The position numbers and the translations under genes are program-made. The notes under the pieces are model-generated. The model had not been told where the DNA came from. It saw only the letters and a program-made list of their open reading frames with translations, and searched no databases. Shown here one piece after another: positions 1 through 5,032 of a stretch of DNA of 5,032 nucleotides. Where the stretch lies: positions 1-5,032 of the forward strand of contig JALTHV010000060.1 of assembly GCA_027004315.1 (NCBI GenBank), written 5' to 3'. Source of the DNA: Deltaproteobacteria bacterium. GTDB lineage: Bacteria; Desulfobacterota; Dissulfuribacteria; Dissulfuribacterales; UBA3076. Position 1 is the first letter of the stretch; each line of letters starts with the position of its first letter.

Positions 1-20
1 GAGGAAATATGAACGGCTAC
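1..20. mobile_element. End of a second related element, cut by the left window edge
   Basis: TGAACGGCTAC at 10-20 matches the right end of the complete element (TGAACGGTTAC, 894-904) in 10 of 11 bases. A purine-rich stretch precedes it in both cases (GAGGAAATA here, GGAGGGGGTA there). Read inward it begins GTAG rather than GTAA. If genuine, the element runs leftward out of the window, and its right flank ACTCTAAG (21-28) should be duplicated on its far side. The HAD stop codon lies 3 nt beyond it. The match is short, so this is tentative. Confidence 0.5.
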
Positions 21-23
21 ACT

Positions 24-743
24 CTAAGGGAATTTGTATTCAACAATGCAGTTATCCTGTAGGATAAAGGCCTCGGTCTTTTGTGAACTCCTCTGATTTA
101 GATATCCCTGATAGAGTCTGGTAAATCCAATTCTCTCACGAATGACCGAATCAAAATCCCCCCTGAGGCCAAGGATCAGCTCTGCGATCTCTCTGATTGC
201 GTGATTATCTCCCTGCTGGCCTGTCAGATAGTCGCAAAAATTTCTCTGAATAACATATTCTCTAAAGAGTGGAGAGGCATTCCTTCTCACCATAAAACGC
301 AGACCACACCTCTCTGCGACAGGAAGGTCCAGGACATCGTCAAAGCAAAAGGCCATCTCTTCAGGATTTATATCCGATATCTTTAATAAGTGGCTGAATG
401 CCTTATCTTTGTCCGTGCTTTTCAGATAGATATAATTGAAGTGCTCCCTAAGGACAAAATCAATAGCCGTAAGGTCCTCCTGCCCAGTCAGGACTGCCAT
501 AACAGGGAGCTTATGACCGTGGTTCATCCAGGATGAAAATCTAAGCAGGTTTGTGCCCATTGAGTCGGCCTCAGAATAGGTGCCAGCAGCACCCCGCCCC
601 TTGGCACCCGCATTAAATACGCCATCCCAGTCGAAGACAAAGGCCTTTACCCTGCTCAGCTTTCTCCTGATATCGGCAGGTGGGGAGACAAATTCTCCTC
701 CTGTCTTTTCAAAAAGTTGTGTAATATTGCAGTAACTGTTCAC
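24..743 (-). CDS. KdsC-like HAD phosphatase; start re-created by mobile-element end
   Basis: The family member KdsC hydrolyses Kdo-8-phosphate to Kdo and phosphate. From GTG 743 the product has 239 aa. HAD motifs are FVFDWDGVF (nucleophile Asp38, acid/base Asp40), VLTG (Thr86), Lys112 and FDDVLDLP (Asp135, Asp136, Asp139), colinear with KdsC, where the last reads GDDLIDWP. About 30 residues precede the domain and about 45 follow the usual KdsC end, in a basic and aromatic tail I do not recognise. In-frame starts at 788 (ATG) and 800 (GTG) would extend it to 258 aa, but they have no ribosome binding site and translate mobile-element sequence. GTG 743 has a G-rich tract upstream, and no in-frame start lies between it and motif I. 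The original start was almost certainly ATG 918, directly after the preceding stop, now separated by the element at 732-904. Phosphatase of the synthase product is inferred from family and position. Lower expression is possible. Confidence 0.85.
   Translation of the reverse strand: MNSYCNITQLFEKTGGEFVSPPADIRRKLSRVKAFVFDWDGVFNAGAKGRGAAGTYSEADSMGTNLLRFSSWMNHGHKLPVMAVLTGQEDLTAIDFVLREHFNYIYLKSTDKDKAFSHLLKISDINPEEMAFCFDDVLDLPVAERCGLRFMVRRNASPLFREYVIQRNFCDYLTGQQGDNHAIREIAELILGLRGDFDSVIRERIGFTRLYQGYLNQRSSQKTEAFILQDNCIVEYKFP
724..731. repeat. Target-site duplication, left copy
   Basis: ATATTGCA abuts the GTAAC end at 732 and matches ATATTGTA at 905-912 in 7 of 8 bases. In the HAD frame it encodes Cys-Asn plus part of Ile, where the other copy reads Tyr-Asn. 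The one difference suggests the insertion is not recent. Confidence 0.75.
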
Positions 744-746
744 ATT

Positions 747-752
747 CCCCCC
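747..752 (-). promoter_or_regulatory. G-rich ribosome binding tract before HAD GTG 743, supplied by the element
   Basis: Six G residues stand 3 nt before GTG 743 on the minus strand. They can pair in part with the anti-Shine-Dalgarno CCUCC. The tract and the GTG both lie inside the terminal repeat of the element, so the insertion appears to have brought its own start site. The last two G residues overlap the foot of the long hairpin. The spacing is short, so efficiency is uncertain. Confidence 0.45.
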
Positions 753-863
753 GGCCAGTGGTAGCCTTTTGAAGGGTTTCAGGAGCATCGCTTGATGCAC
801 AAAATCAGGGCACTCTGCCTATTAATCCGCACTGAAACCCTTCAAAATGCTACCACTGGCCGG
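751..863. repeat. Long inverted repeat, arms 751-782 and 832-863
   Basis: The two 32-nt arms are complementary except at one position (GCC in the left arm against GCA in the right-arm complement). The 49-nt centre itself holds a 5-bp stem, GCATC and GATGC (785-789 and 794-798). As minus-strand RNA this makes a very stable hairpin between the aldolase-CBS stop and the HAD start, and its foot lies at the G-tract preceding GTG 743. It is part of the mobile element. No T-run follows it, so it is not a standard terminator, though it may reduce read-through or ribosome access. Confidence 0.85.
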
Positions 864-900
864 AGACGTGGACGGTTGCAACAGGAGGGGGTATGAACGG

Positions 901-918
901 TTACATATTGTAAGACAT
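901..918 (-). other. Orphaned original start of the HAD gene, now a five-codon remnant
   Basis: Directly after the TAA of the aldolase-CBS gene, the minus strand reads ATG TCT TAC AAT ATG TAA. The first four codons and part of the fifth belong to the uninterrupted HAD gene. The TAA comes from the GTAA end of the inserted element. Ribosomes re-initiating here would make only MSYNM and stop, about 158 nt before the present HAD start. Confidence 0.7.
905..912. repeat. Target-site duplication, right copy
   Basis: ATATTGTA abuts the GTTAC end at 904 and pairs with the copy at 724-731. It carries codons 3-5 of the original HAD gene, which started at ATG 918. Confidence 0.75.
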
Positions 919-1923
919 TTAGATATCTTGAATATCCAAGAGACCAATGGGTTTATCACCTTCCGTAACCAACAGATTGTCCACTTTGTGGGTCTTAAAG
1001 AGTTCACTTGCCTTAAATAAAAATTCCTGGCTGTCAATACAAATGGGTGAATTATATTTAAAGTCAGACATCTTGTATTTAAGAACGTCCCTCCCATTTC
1101 TCTGTAACAATCTCCTCAGATCGCCATCAGTAAATACGCCAAGGGTTTCACCACCGCTGCCAACAATAATGATGCAACCAAAGCCATATTCCGTCATCTT
1201 TACTATGGCATCCTGTAGCTCAGTATCGGCAGATACAACAGGATTAGTGGAACTCATGGCCTCTTTAACTCTGACCGTCATAAGCCTTGTGTGCTCGTAG
1301 AACTGTTCAGTCCCCACGGCAGTAAAGTTATTTTCAGTCATCTGCTGGAGAATTTTATAGGGGACCGTGATGGTATGGGCACCAATGTTTATGGCATTCC
1401 TTACATGTTCAACGTTGCGAACCGATGAGAACATGACCTTTGTGTCGTAACCATAATAATTTACGGCATTAACACACTCTTCGACAAGGGCGATGGCATC
1501 GTGTCCCTGGTCCTGCAGGCGGCCTACAAGGGGACATACATAGTTGGCCCTGGCATGCATGGCCATATACGCCTGCTGAAGCGTATATACCAAATGGATG
1601 TTTACCATAATATCCTCATTACGAAGCATTCTGCATGCAGTAATTCCCTCCATAGAGATAGGGATCTTAAAGACCGATGTCTTTTTATCAAGGCCCAGAT
1701 CTAATAGCCTGTGTGCCTCATTGTATATATCTTTTGCCTGCTTCCCCAGGGCCTCCACCTGCAGGACCGGTACGATCTTGGCCAGTTTGAGGATCAGTCC
1801 GTCAATATCAGTGATCCCATGTCTGTGCATAAAGGTAGGGGTAGTTGTCAGGCCATCCAGAAAGCCCAGTTTAAAGGCCCTTTCGATCTCATTGATGTCT
1901 GCGCTGTCAAGATATAGTTCCAT
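919..1923 (-). CDS. Transaldolase/FSA-like aldolase fused to KdsD-type tandem CBS domains
   Basis: Residues 1-215 form a short transaldolase-like class I aldolase barrel, colinear with fructose-6-phosphate aldolase (both begin MELYLD). Asp6, Gln55, the Schiff-base Lys86 in VFKIPISMEG, Arg135 in PLVGRLQD and Ser167 are present. Two hallmarks differ: TTNP reads TTTP (Thr28), and the Thr expected in the NxTL strand is His110 (NIHLVY). Residues 222-334 are two CBS motifs. The first contains GVFTDGDLRR and the second ends LLVTEGDKPIGLLDIQDI, matching the C-terminal CBS pair of arabinose-5-phosphate isomerase (KdsD/KpsF/GutQ). No SIS isomerase domain is present. The gene starts 4 nt after the kdsA stop with only a weak purine-rich stretch as binding site, so translation is probably coupled. 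I infer that it makes, or helps make, the aldose phosphate used by the neighbouring synthase, with CBS-mediated ligand control. The reaction is unproven. Confidence 0.9.
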   Translation of the reverse strand: MELYLDSADINEIERAFKLGFLDGLTTTPTFMHRHGITDIDGLILKLAKIVPVLQVEALGKQAKDIYNEAHRLLDLGLDKKTSVFKIPISMEGITACRMLRNEDIMVNIHLVYTLQQAYMAMHARANYVCPLVGRLQDQGHDAIALVEECVNAVNYYGYDTKVMFSSVRNVEHVRNAINIGAHTITVPYKILQQMTENNFTAVGTEQFYEHTRLMTVRVKEAMSSTNPVVSADTELQDAIVKMTEYGFGCIIIVGSGGETLGVFTDGDLRRLLQRNGRDVLKYKMSDFKYNSPICIDSQEFLFKASELFKTHKVDNLLVTEGDKPIGLLDIQDI

Positions 1924-1927
1924 AATT

Positions 1928-2764
1928 TTAGTTCTTTCTGTATTTTACTTCCAGGTTGTGAATCTCAATAATCGGTTTCAAGAACTCCTCCAAATCAAAG
2001 ACAGAGAGTTGGCTGGCGGCATCGCATAGGGCCTTTTCTGGCTCGGGATGGACCTCAATAAAGACACCATCAACCCCGGCAGCTACACCTGCCCGTGACA
2101 GGACAGGCAGGTATTTTCTTGCACCTCCCCTCGGATCGGCGCTGGGGATTCCATATTTCCTGATAGAATGCGTAATGTCAAAGACCAGGGGATAGCCTAT
2201 TGCCCTCATTTCGTAAAAACTGCGGGGGTCAACCACCAGATCATTATATCCAAAGGTATAACCCCGTTCAGTGAGGATAACCTGGTTATCTCCCGATTCA
2301 ACTGCCTTAAGGACAGGTTTAATCATATTTTCAGGTGCCAGAAACTGGCCATGCTTGATATTGATAGGCCTGCCAGTCTCTGCGGCGCTGATGATGAGCT
2401 CAGACTGCATACAGAGATATGCCGGTATCTGTATTACATCAAGCACCTCTGCAGCAGGCCCGGCCTGCGAAGGATAATGGATATCTGATAAGACAGGAAA
2501 TCCAAAATCCTGCTTTATCTTCCGGAGAATTTCCAGGCCCCTTTCCAGCCCGGGGCCCTTATAAAACTTCAGAGAACTCCTGTTGTCCTTGATAAAAGAA
2601 GATTTGTAGATAACGGGTATCTTTAATCTCTCGGATATCCCCTTGAGCTCTTCTGCGGTCTTTCGCATCAAAGACTCTTCTTCAATGACACATGGGCCAG
2701 ATATCAAAAACAACTGGTCTGAGCCACACTCAATATCTCCGACTTTGACTATCTTCTTTGACAT
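1928..2764 (-). CDS. kdsA: 3-deoxy-8-phosphooctulonate synthase (KdsA-type), metal-dependent class, divergent acceptor site
   Basis: KdsA condenses PEP with arabinose 5-phosphate to give Kdo-8-phosphate. The 278-aa product is close to the family length (E. coli 284). It aligns throughout: SGPCVIEEE (22-30), KSSF then KDNRSS (59-64), GPGLERG, DVIQIPAYL, NIKHGQFLAP, LTERGYTFGYNDLVVD and FIEVHPEPEKALCD. Cys25, His199, Glu237 and Asp248 fit the metal-binding set of the metal-dependent class; the E. coli type has Asn instead of this Cys. Three positions are odd. The usual KANR(S/T)S acceptor motif reads KDNRSS, PAFL(A/C)RQTDL reads PAYLCMQSEL so the Arg is Met119, and VKK(P/G)QF reads IKHGQF. The PEP-binding residues I can place (Lys54, Lys59, Lys137, Arg167) are kept. 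Family membership is secure; the acceptor sugar is less so. The stop lies 4 nt before the next gene, indicating translational coupling. Confidence 0.9.
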   Translation of the reverse strand: MSKKIVKVGDIECGSDQLFLISGPCVIEEESLMRKTAEELKGISERLKIPVIYKSSFIKDNRSSLKFYKGPGLERGLEILRKIKQDFGFPVLSDIHYPSQAGPAAEVLDVIQIPAYLCMQSELIISAAETGRPINIKHGQFLAPENMIKPVLKAVESGDNQVILTERGYTFGYNDLVVDPRSFYEMRAIGYPLVFDITHSIRKYGIPSADPRGGARKYLPVLSRAGVAAGVDGVFIEVHPEPEKALCDAASQLSVFDLEEFLKPIIEIHNLEVKYRKN

Positions 2765-2768
2765 ATCA

Positions 2769-2773
2769 TCCTT
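2769..2773 (-). promoter_or_regulatory. Ribosome binding site of the kdsA homologue
   Basis: AAGGA stands 4 nt before the ATG at 2764 on the minus strand. It supports that start and lies just outside the palindrome at 2776-2794. The spacing is slightly short but workable. Confidence 0.6.
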
Positions 2774-2775
2774 AA

Positions 2776-2794
2776 GGCAGGCATAAAGCCTGCC
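2776..2794. repeat. Short REP-like palindrome between ppsA and kdsA
   Basis: GGCAGGC and GCCTGCC form a perfect 7-bp inverted repeat around a 5-nt AT-rich loop. It occupies most of the 37-nt gap between the ppsA stop and the kdsA start. In minus-strand RNA the hairpin ends three nucleotides before the AAGGA ribosome binding site of kdsA. No U-run follows, so it is not a canonical terminator. Its form resembles dispersed REP-like palindromes known from many bacterial genomes, but copy number cannot be seen here. It could moderate read-through, stabilise the ppsA message or affect ribosome access to kdsA. Confidence 0.6.
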
Positions 2795-2801
2795 CCTACA
2801 T

Positions 2802-5032
2802 CTATTGTATCCCGAGTTCCTTTTCCTTGTCAGCCACTATCAGCCTGGTCTTTACTACAGTATCGGGTGTCAGGCTCATTGAGTCTATGCCACACTCGAC
2901 CAAAAAGGCCGCGAAGTCAGGGAAGTCACTGGGGGCCTGCCCACATATACCAATCTTGCGTTTTGCCTTCTTTGCCGTCTCTATTACCTGACGAACCAGA
3001 CGCTTTACTGCCTCGTTACGCTCGTCATAGATATGAGATACGAGTTCTGAGTCACGGTCAAGCCCAAGGGTAAGCTGTGTCAGGTCATTTGAACCTATGG
3101 AGAAGCCATCAAAGACCTCGGCAAACTGGTCAGCAAGGATGACATTGCTTGGGATCTCACACATGACGTAGACCTCAAGGCCGTTTTCTCCCTGGACCAG
3201 ACCATGTCTCTTCATGACCTCTATGACCTTCTTTCCCTCTTCAACCGTACGGCAGAATGGTATCATGACCTTGACATTCGTAAGGCCCATCTCGTCTCGT
3301 ACCTTTCTTAATGCCTCACATTCCAGGGCAAAGGCCGGCTCAAAGGAGGGGGCATAGTAACGTGAGGCACCACGCCATCCAATCATCGGGTTGCTCTCCA
3401 CGGGCTCATACAGGTGTCCGCCGATCAAATTGGCATATTCGTTGCTTTTGAAATCCGAGTGCCTGACAATAACGTCATTTGGATAAAATCCTGCTGCGAT
3501 AGTCGCAACACCCTGGGCCAACGTATCCACAAAGAACTTGATCTTGTCATCATAGGCCCTCGTCTGTGAGTCAATAGCCTCTACCACCTCCCTGGCCTCT
3601 TTATCTGAAGATGCCTTTTCCTTGAGCTCTGCATAGTTCAGCAGGGCAAGGGGATGGATACCTATATGGGAATTAATGATAAATTCAAGACGTGCCAGCC
3701 CAACCCCTTCATTGGGGATCTGCCCCTGGACAAATGCCTGCTCAGGGATACCGACATTCATCATGATCTTTGTCTTGGTCTTGGGCACGTTATTAAAATC
3801 AATGCGCTGGACATCAAAGTCCAGGAGACCCTTATAGATCCGTCCCTCCTCACCTTCAGCACAGGAGACCGTGACTTCCTGGCCTGTAGACATCTTTTCA
3901 GTTGCATCCTCGGTCCCTACAACACAGGTGATGCCAAGCTCTCTGGAAACGATGGCCGCATGGCAGGTACGCCCGCCACGGTTTGTCACAATGGCAGACG
4001 CAATCTTCATGATGGGCTCCCAGTCAGGGTCTGTCATGTCAGTTACCAGGACCTCTCCCTCCTTGAATTCAAGTATCTTGCTGGCGTCCTCGATGATACG
4101 CACCTTGCCCTGGCTTATCTTGCCACCTACGGCCTTTCCAGTAGCCAGGACCTCCCCAGCCTCCTTGAGACGATAGGTCTCCATGAAATTGGTGTCCTGC
4201 TGGGAATGGACTGTCTCCGGTCTCGCCTGGACGATAAAGAGGCCACCCGTACCAGCTTTATTCCCGTCGCCGTCCTTGGCCCACTCGATGTCCATTGCCT
4301 TGCCATAATACTCTTCAATGATACATGCCCACTTGGCCAGAGTGACCACTTCGTCATCTGAGAGGATAAAACGGCTACGTTCCTCATCAGTAGTAGTCAC
4401 GTTTTTTACAGGATCTCTGGAGCCAGTGCTATAGACCATCTTTTGCTGCTTGAGTCCCAGTTTCTTACTCACTACCGGGCGATAGCCTTCTTTGAGCGTG
4501 GGCTTAAACACATAGAATTCATCGGGGTTTACTGCACCCTGGACGACATTTTCGCCAAGGCCCCAGGCCCCAGTGATATAGACAACATCTTTAAATCCAC
4601 TATCTGTATCCAGTGTAAACATGACGCCAGCACTGGCGCTGTCACTGCGGACCATCTTCTGAATAACTATGGAGAGGTAAACATCAAAATGGCCAAAGCC
4701 CTTGTCCTGGCGATAGGAAATGGCCCTGTTAGTAAACAGGCTGGCAAAGCAGCGATGACAGGCATCGAGAACACCTTCTATCCCCCTGATATTCAGGTAG
4801 GTGTCCTGCTGTCCGGCAAAGGAGGCATCAGGCAAGTCTTCAGCAGTAGCAGAGGACCTTACAGCAACATCAACATTTGGGCCATAGATCCTCTCCATCA
4901 TATCATATGAGTCCCTGATGTCCCTTTCCAGGTCTTCAGGAAATTTTGCATTCCGGATGATATCCCTGACTTTTTGTCCTCTTTCGCTGAGATCGGCAAT
5001 GTTGTGTGTGTCTAATCCCTCAAGTATGTCTT
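2802..5032 (-). CDS. ppsA: Phosphoenolpyruvate synthase (pyruvate, water dikinase), 5' end cut by window edge
   Basis: PpsA converts pyruvate, ATP and water to phosphoenolpyruvate, AMP and phosphate in the cytoplasm. The frame stays open from the right edge to a TAG at 2804-2802, giving 742 visible residues. The ATG at 4901 is internal: the 43 residues before it match the family. By recalled comparison with E. coli PpsA (792 aa), about 65 N-terminal residues are missing. Seen in order: the ATP-grasp-like nucleotide-binding domain (VRSSATAEDLPDASFAGQQ, then WGLGENVVQGAVNPDEFYV), the phosphohistidine swivel domain with GGRTCHAAI (catalytic His codon at 3962-3960, fragment residue 357), and the C-terminal PEP-binding barrel with NEGVGLARLEFI, SDFKSNEYANL, GSNDLTQLTLGLDRDS and GICGQAPSD. 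No key residue looks lost. It lies 37 nt upstream of the kdsA homologue on the same strand. Its product is the co-substrate of that enzyme, so a supply role is inferred. A role in gluconeogenesis is equally possible. Confidence 0.97.
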   Translation of the reverse strand, partial: DILEGLDTHNIADLSERGQKVRDIIRNAKFPEDLERDIRDSYDMMERIYGPNVDVAVRSSATAEDLPDASFAGQQDTYLNIRGIEGVLDACHRCFASLFTNRAISYRQDKGFGHFDVYLSIVIQKMVRSDSASAGVMFTLDTDSGFKDVVYITGAWGLGENVVQGAVNPDEFYVFKPTLKEGYRPVVSKKLGLKQQKMVYSTGSRDPVKNVTTTDEERSRFILSDDEVVTLAKWACIIEEYYGKAMDIEWAKDGDGNKAGTGGLFIVQARPETVHSQQDTNFMETYRLKEAGEVLATGKAVGGKISQGKVRIIEDASKILEFKEGEVLVTDMTDPDWEPIMKIASAIVTNRGGRTCHAAIVSRELGITCVVGTEDATEKMSTGQEVTVSCAEGEEGRIYKGLLDFDVQRIDFNNVPKTKTKIMMNVGIPEQAFVQGQIPNEGVGLARLEFIINSHIGIHPLALLNYAELKEKASSDKEAREVVEAIDSQTRAYDDKIKFFVDTLAQGVATIAAGFYPNDVIVRHSDFKSNEYANLIGGHLYEPVESNPMIGWRGASRYYAPSFEPAFALECEALRKVRDEMGLTNVKVMIPFCRTVEEGKKVIEVMKRHGLVQGENGLEVYVMCEIPSNVILADQFAEVFDGFSIGSNDLTQLTLGLDRDSELVSHIYDERNEAVKRLVRQVIETAKKAKRKIGICGQAPSDFPDFAAFLVECGIDSMSLTPDTVVKTRLIVADKEKELGIQ

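Larger units (their letters stand above)
732..904. mobile_element. 173-bp non-autonomous IS66-like element (MITE) inserted in the HAD gene start
   Basis: Both ends read inward as GTAAC(T/C)GTTCA, 10 of 11 bases identical. They are flanked by ATATTGCA (724-731) and ATATTGTA (905-912), an 8-bp direct repeat with one mismatch. GTAA termini and 8-bp target duplications are known traits of the IS66 family. Inside the ends lies a 32-bp near-perfect inverted repeat (751-782 and 832-863, one mismatch) around a 49-nt centre. No transposase or other credible ORF fits, so it must be moved in trans if it moves at all. Strong independent support comes from reconstruction: removing the element plus one target copy restores a HAD frame beginning MSYNITQLF immediately after the upstream stop codon. 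The right arm carries about 20 extra bases (864 to about 886). Family assignment rests only on ends and duplication length. Confidence 0.82.

Noticed and set aside
744..800. N-terminal extension of the HAD protein from GTG 800 or ATG 788
   Set aside because: No ribosome binding site precedes either codon, and residues 6-17 of this extension are translated from the inverted-repeat arm of the mobile element.
751..863. Rho-independent terminator after the aldolase-CBS gene
   Set aside because: The stem is far too long with a 49-nt loop, no T-run follows on either strand, and the structure is explained as the body of a mobile element.
751..863. CRISPR array or riboswitch
   Set aside because: There is one inverted pair and no regularly spaced direct repeats, and no known riboswitch core was recognised.
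822..1097. Minus-strand 91-codon open frame overlapping the second CBS motif and the element
   Set aside because: It overlaps a well-conserved CBS coding region in another frame and runs into the inverted repeat. No motif or ribosome binding site was seen.
3654..4361. Plus-strand 235-codon open frame inside ppsA
   Set aside because: It lies opposite a highly conserved PpsA region that includes the catalytic His, has no recognisable motif, and is a shadow of the real gene.
2802..4901. A complete 699-aa PpsA starting at ATG 4901
   Set aside because: The frame stays open to the right edge, and the 43 residues before this Met match the family, so the gene is partial and the Met is internal.
4443..4910. 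Plus-strand 155-codon open frame opposite the ATP-binding domain of ppsA
   Set aside because: The opposite strand encodes unmistakable PpsA sequence throughout; no motif was seen in this frame.

Overview
The window reads as a Gram-negative bacterial chromosome segment. It encodes a 3-deoxy-ulosonate (Kdo-type) sugar-acid pathway, which belongs to lipopolysaccharide or other surface-glycan synthesis. The species cannot be named from the sequence. All real genes lie on the minus strand and are transcribed from right to left.

Layout in transcription order: (1) 5032-2802, phosphoenolpyruvate synthase (ppsA), with its 5' end beyond the right edge; (2) a 37-nt gap filled by a short REP-like palindrome; (3) 2764-1928, a metal-type KDO-8-phosphate synthase (kdsA homologue); (4) after 4 nt, 1923-919, a transaldolase/fructose-6-phosphate-aldolase-like domain fused to a CBS pair that resembles the C-terminus of arabinose-5-phosphate isomerase (KdsD/KpsF); (5) 904-732, a 173-bp non-autonomous mobile element with IS66-like ends (GTAA...) and an imperfect 8-bp target duplication; (6) 743-24, a KdsC-like HAD phosphatase; (7) 20-1, apparently the end of a second related element, cut by the left edge. 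There is no gene-free stretch over 300 bases. The only sizeable gap, about 175 bases, is the mobile element.

The genes form a plausible chain: PpsA makes PEP, the aldolase-CBS protein could supply or regulate the aldose phosphate acceptor, the KdsA homologue condenses the two, and the HAD phosphatase dephosphorylates the product. The SIS isomerase domain normally joined to such a CBS pair is absent and a class I aldolase fold takes its place. The aldolase and the synthase both carry changes at normally conserved active-site positions. The product may therefore be Kdo made by another route, or a different ulosonic acid.

The second main result is the element insertion. Removing the element and one target copy joins the codons ATG TCT TAC AAT directly to the HAD reading frame, with that ATG immediately after the stop codon of the upstream gene. 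The HAD gene was therefore once tightly coupled to its neighbour, lost its start to the insertion, and appears to use a GTG and G-rich tract supplied by the element's own terminal repeat.
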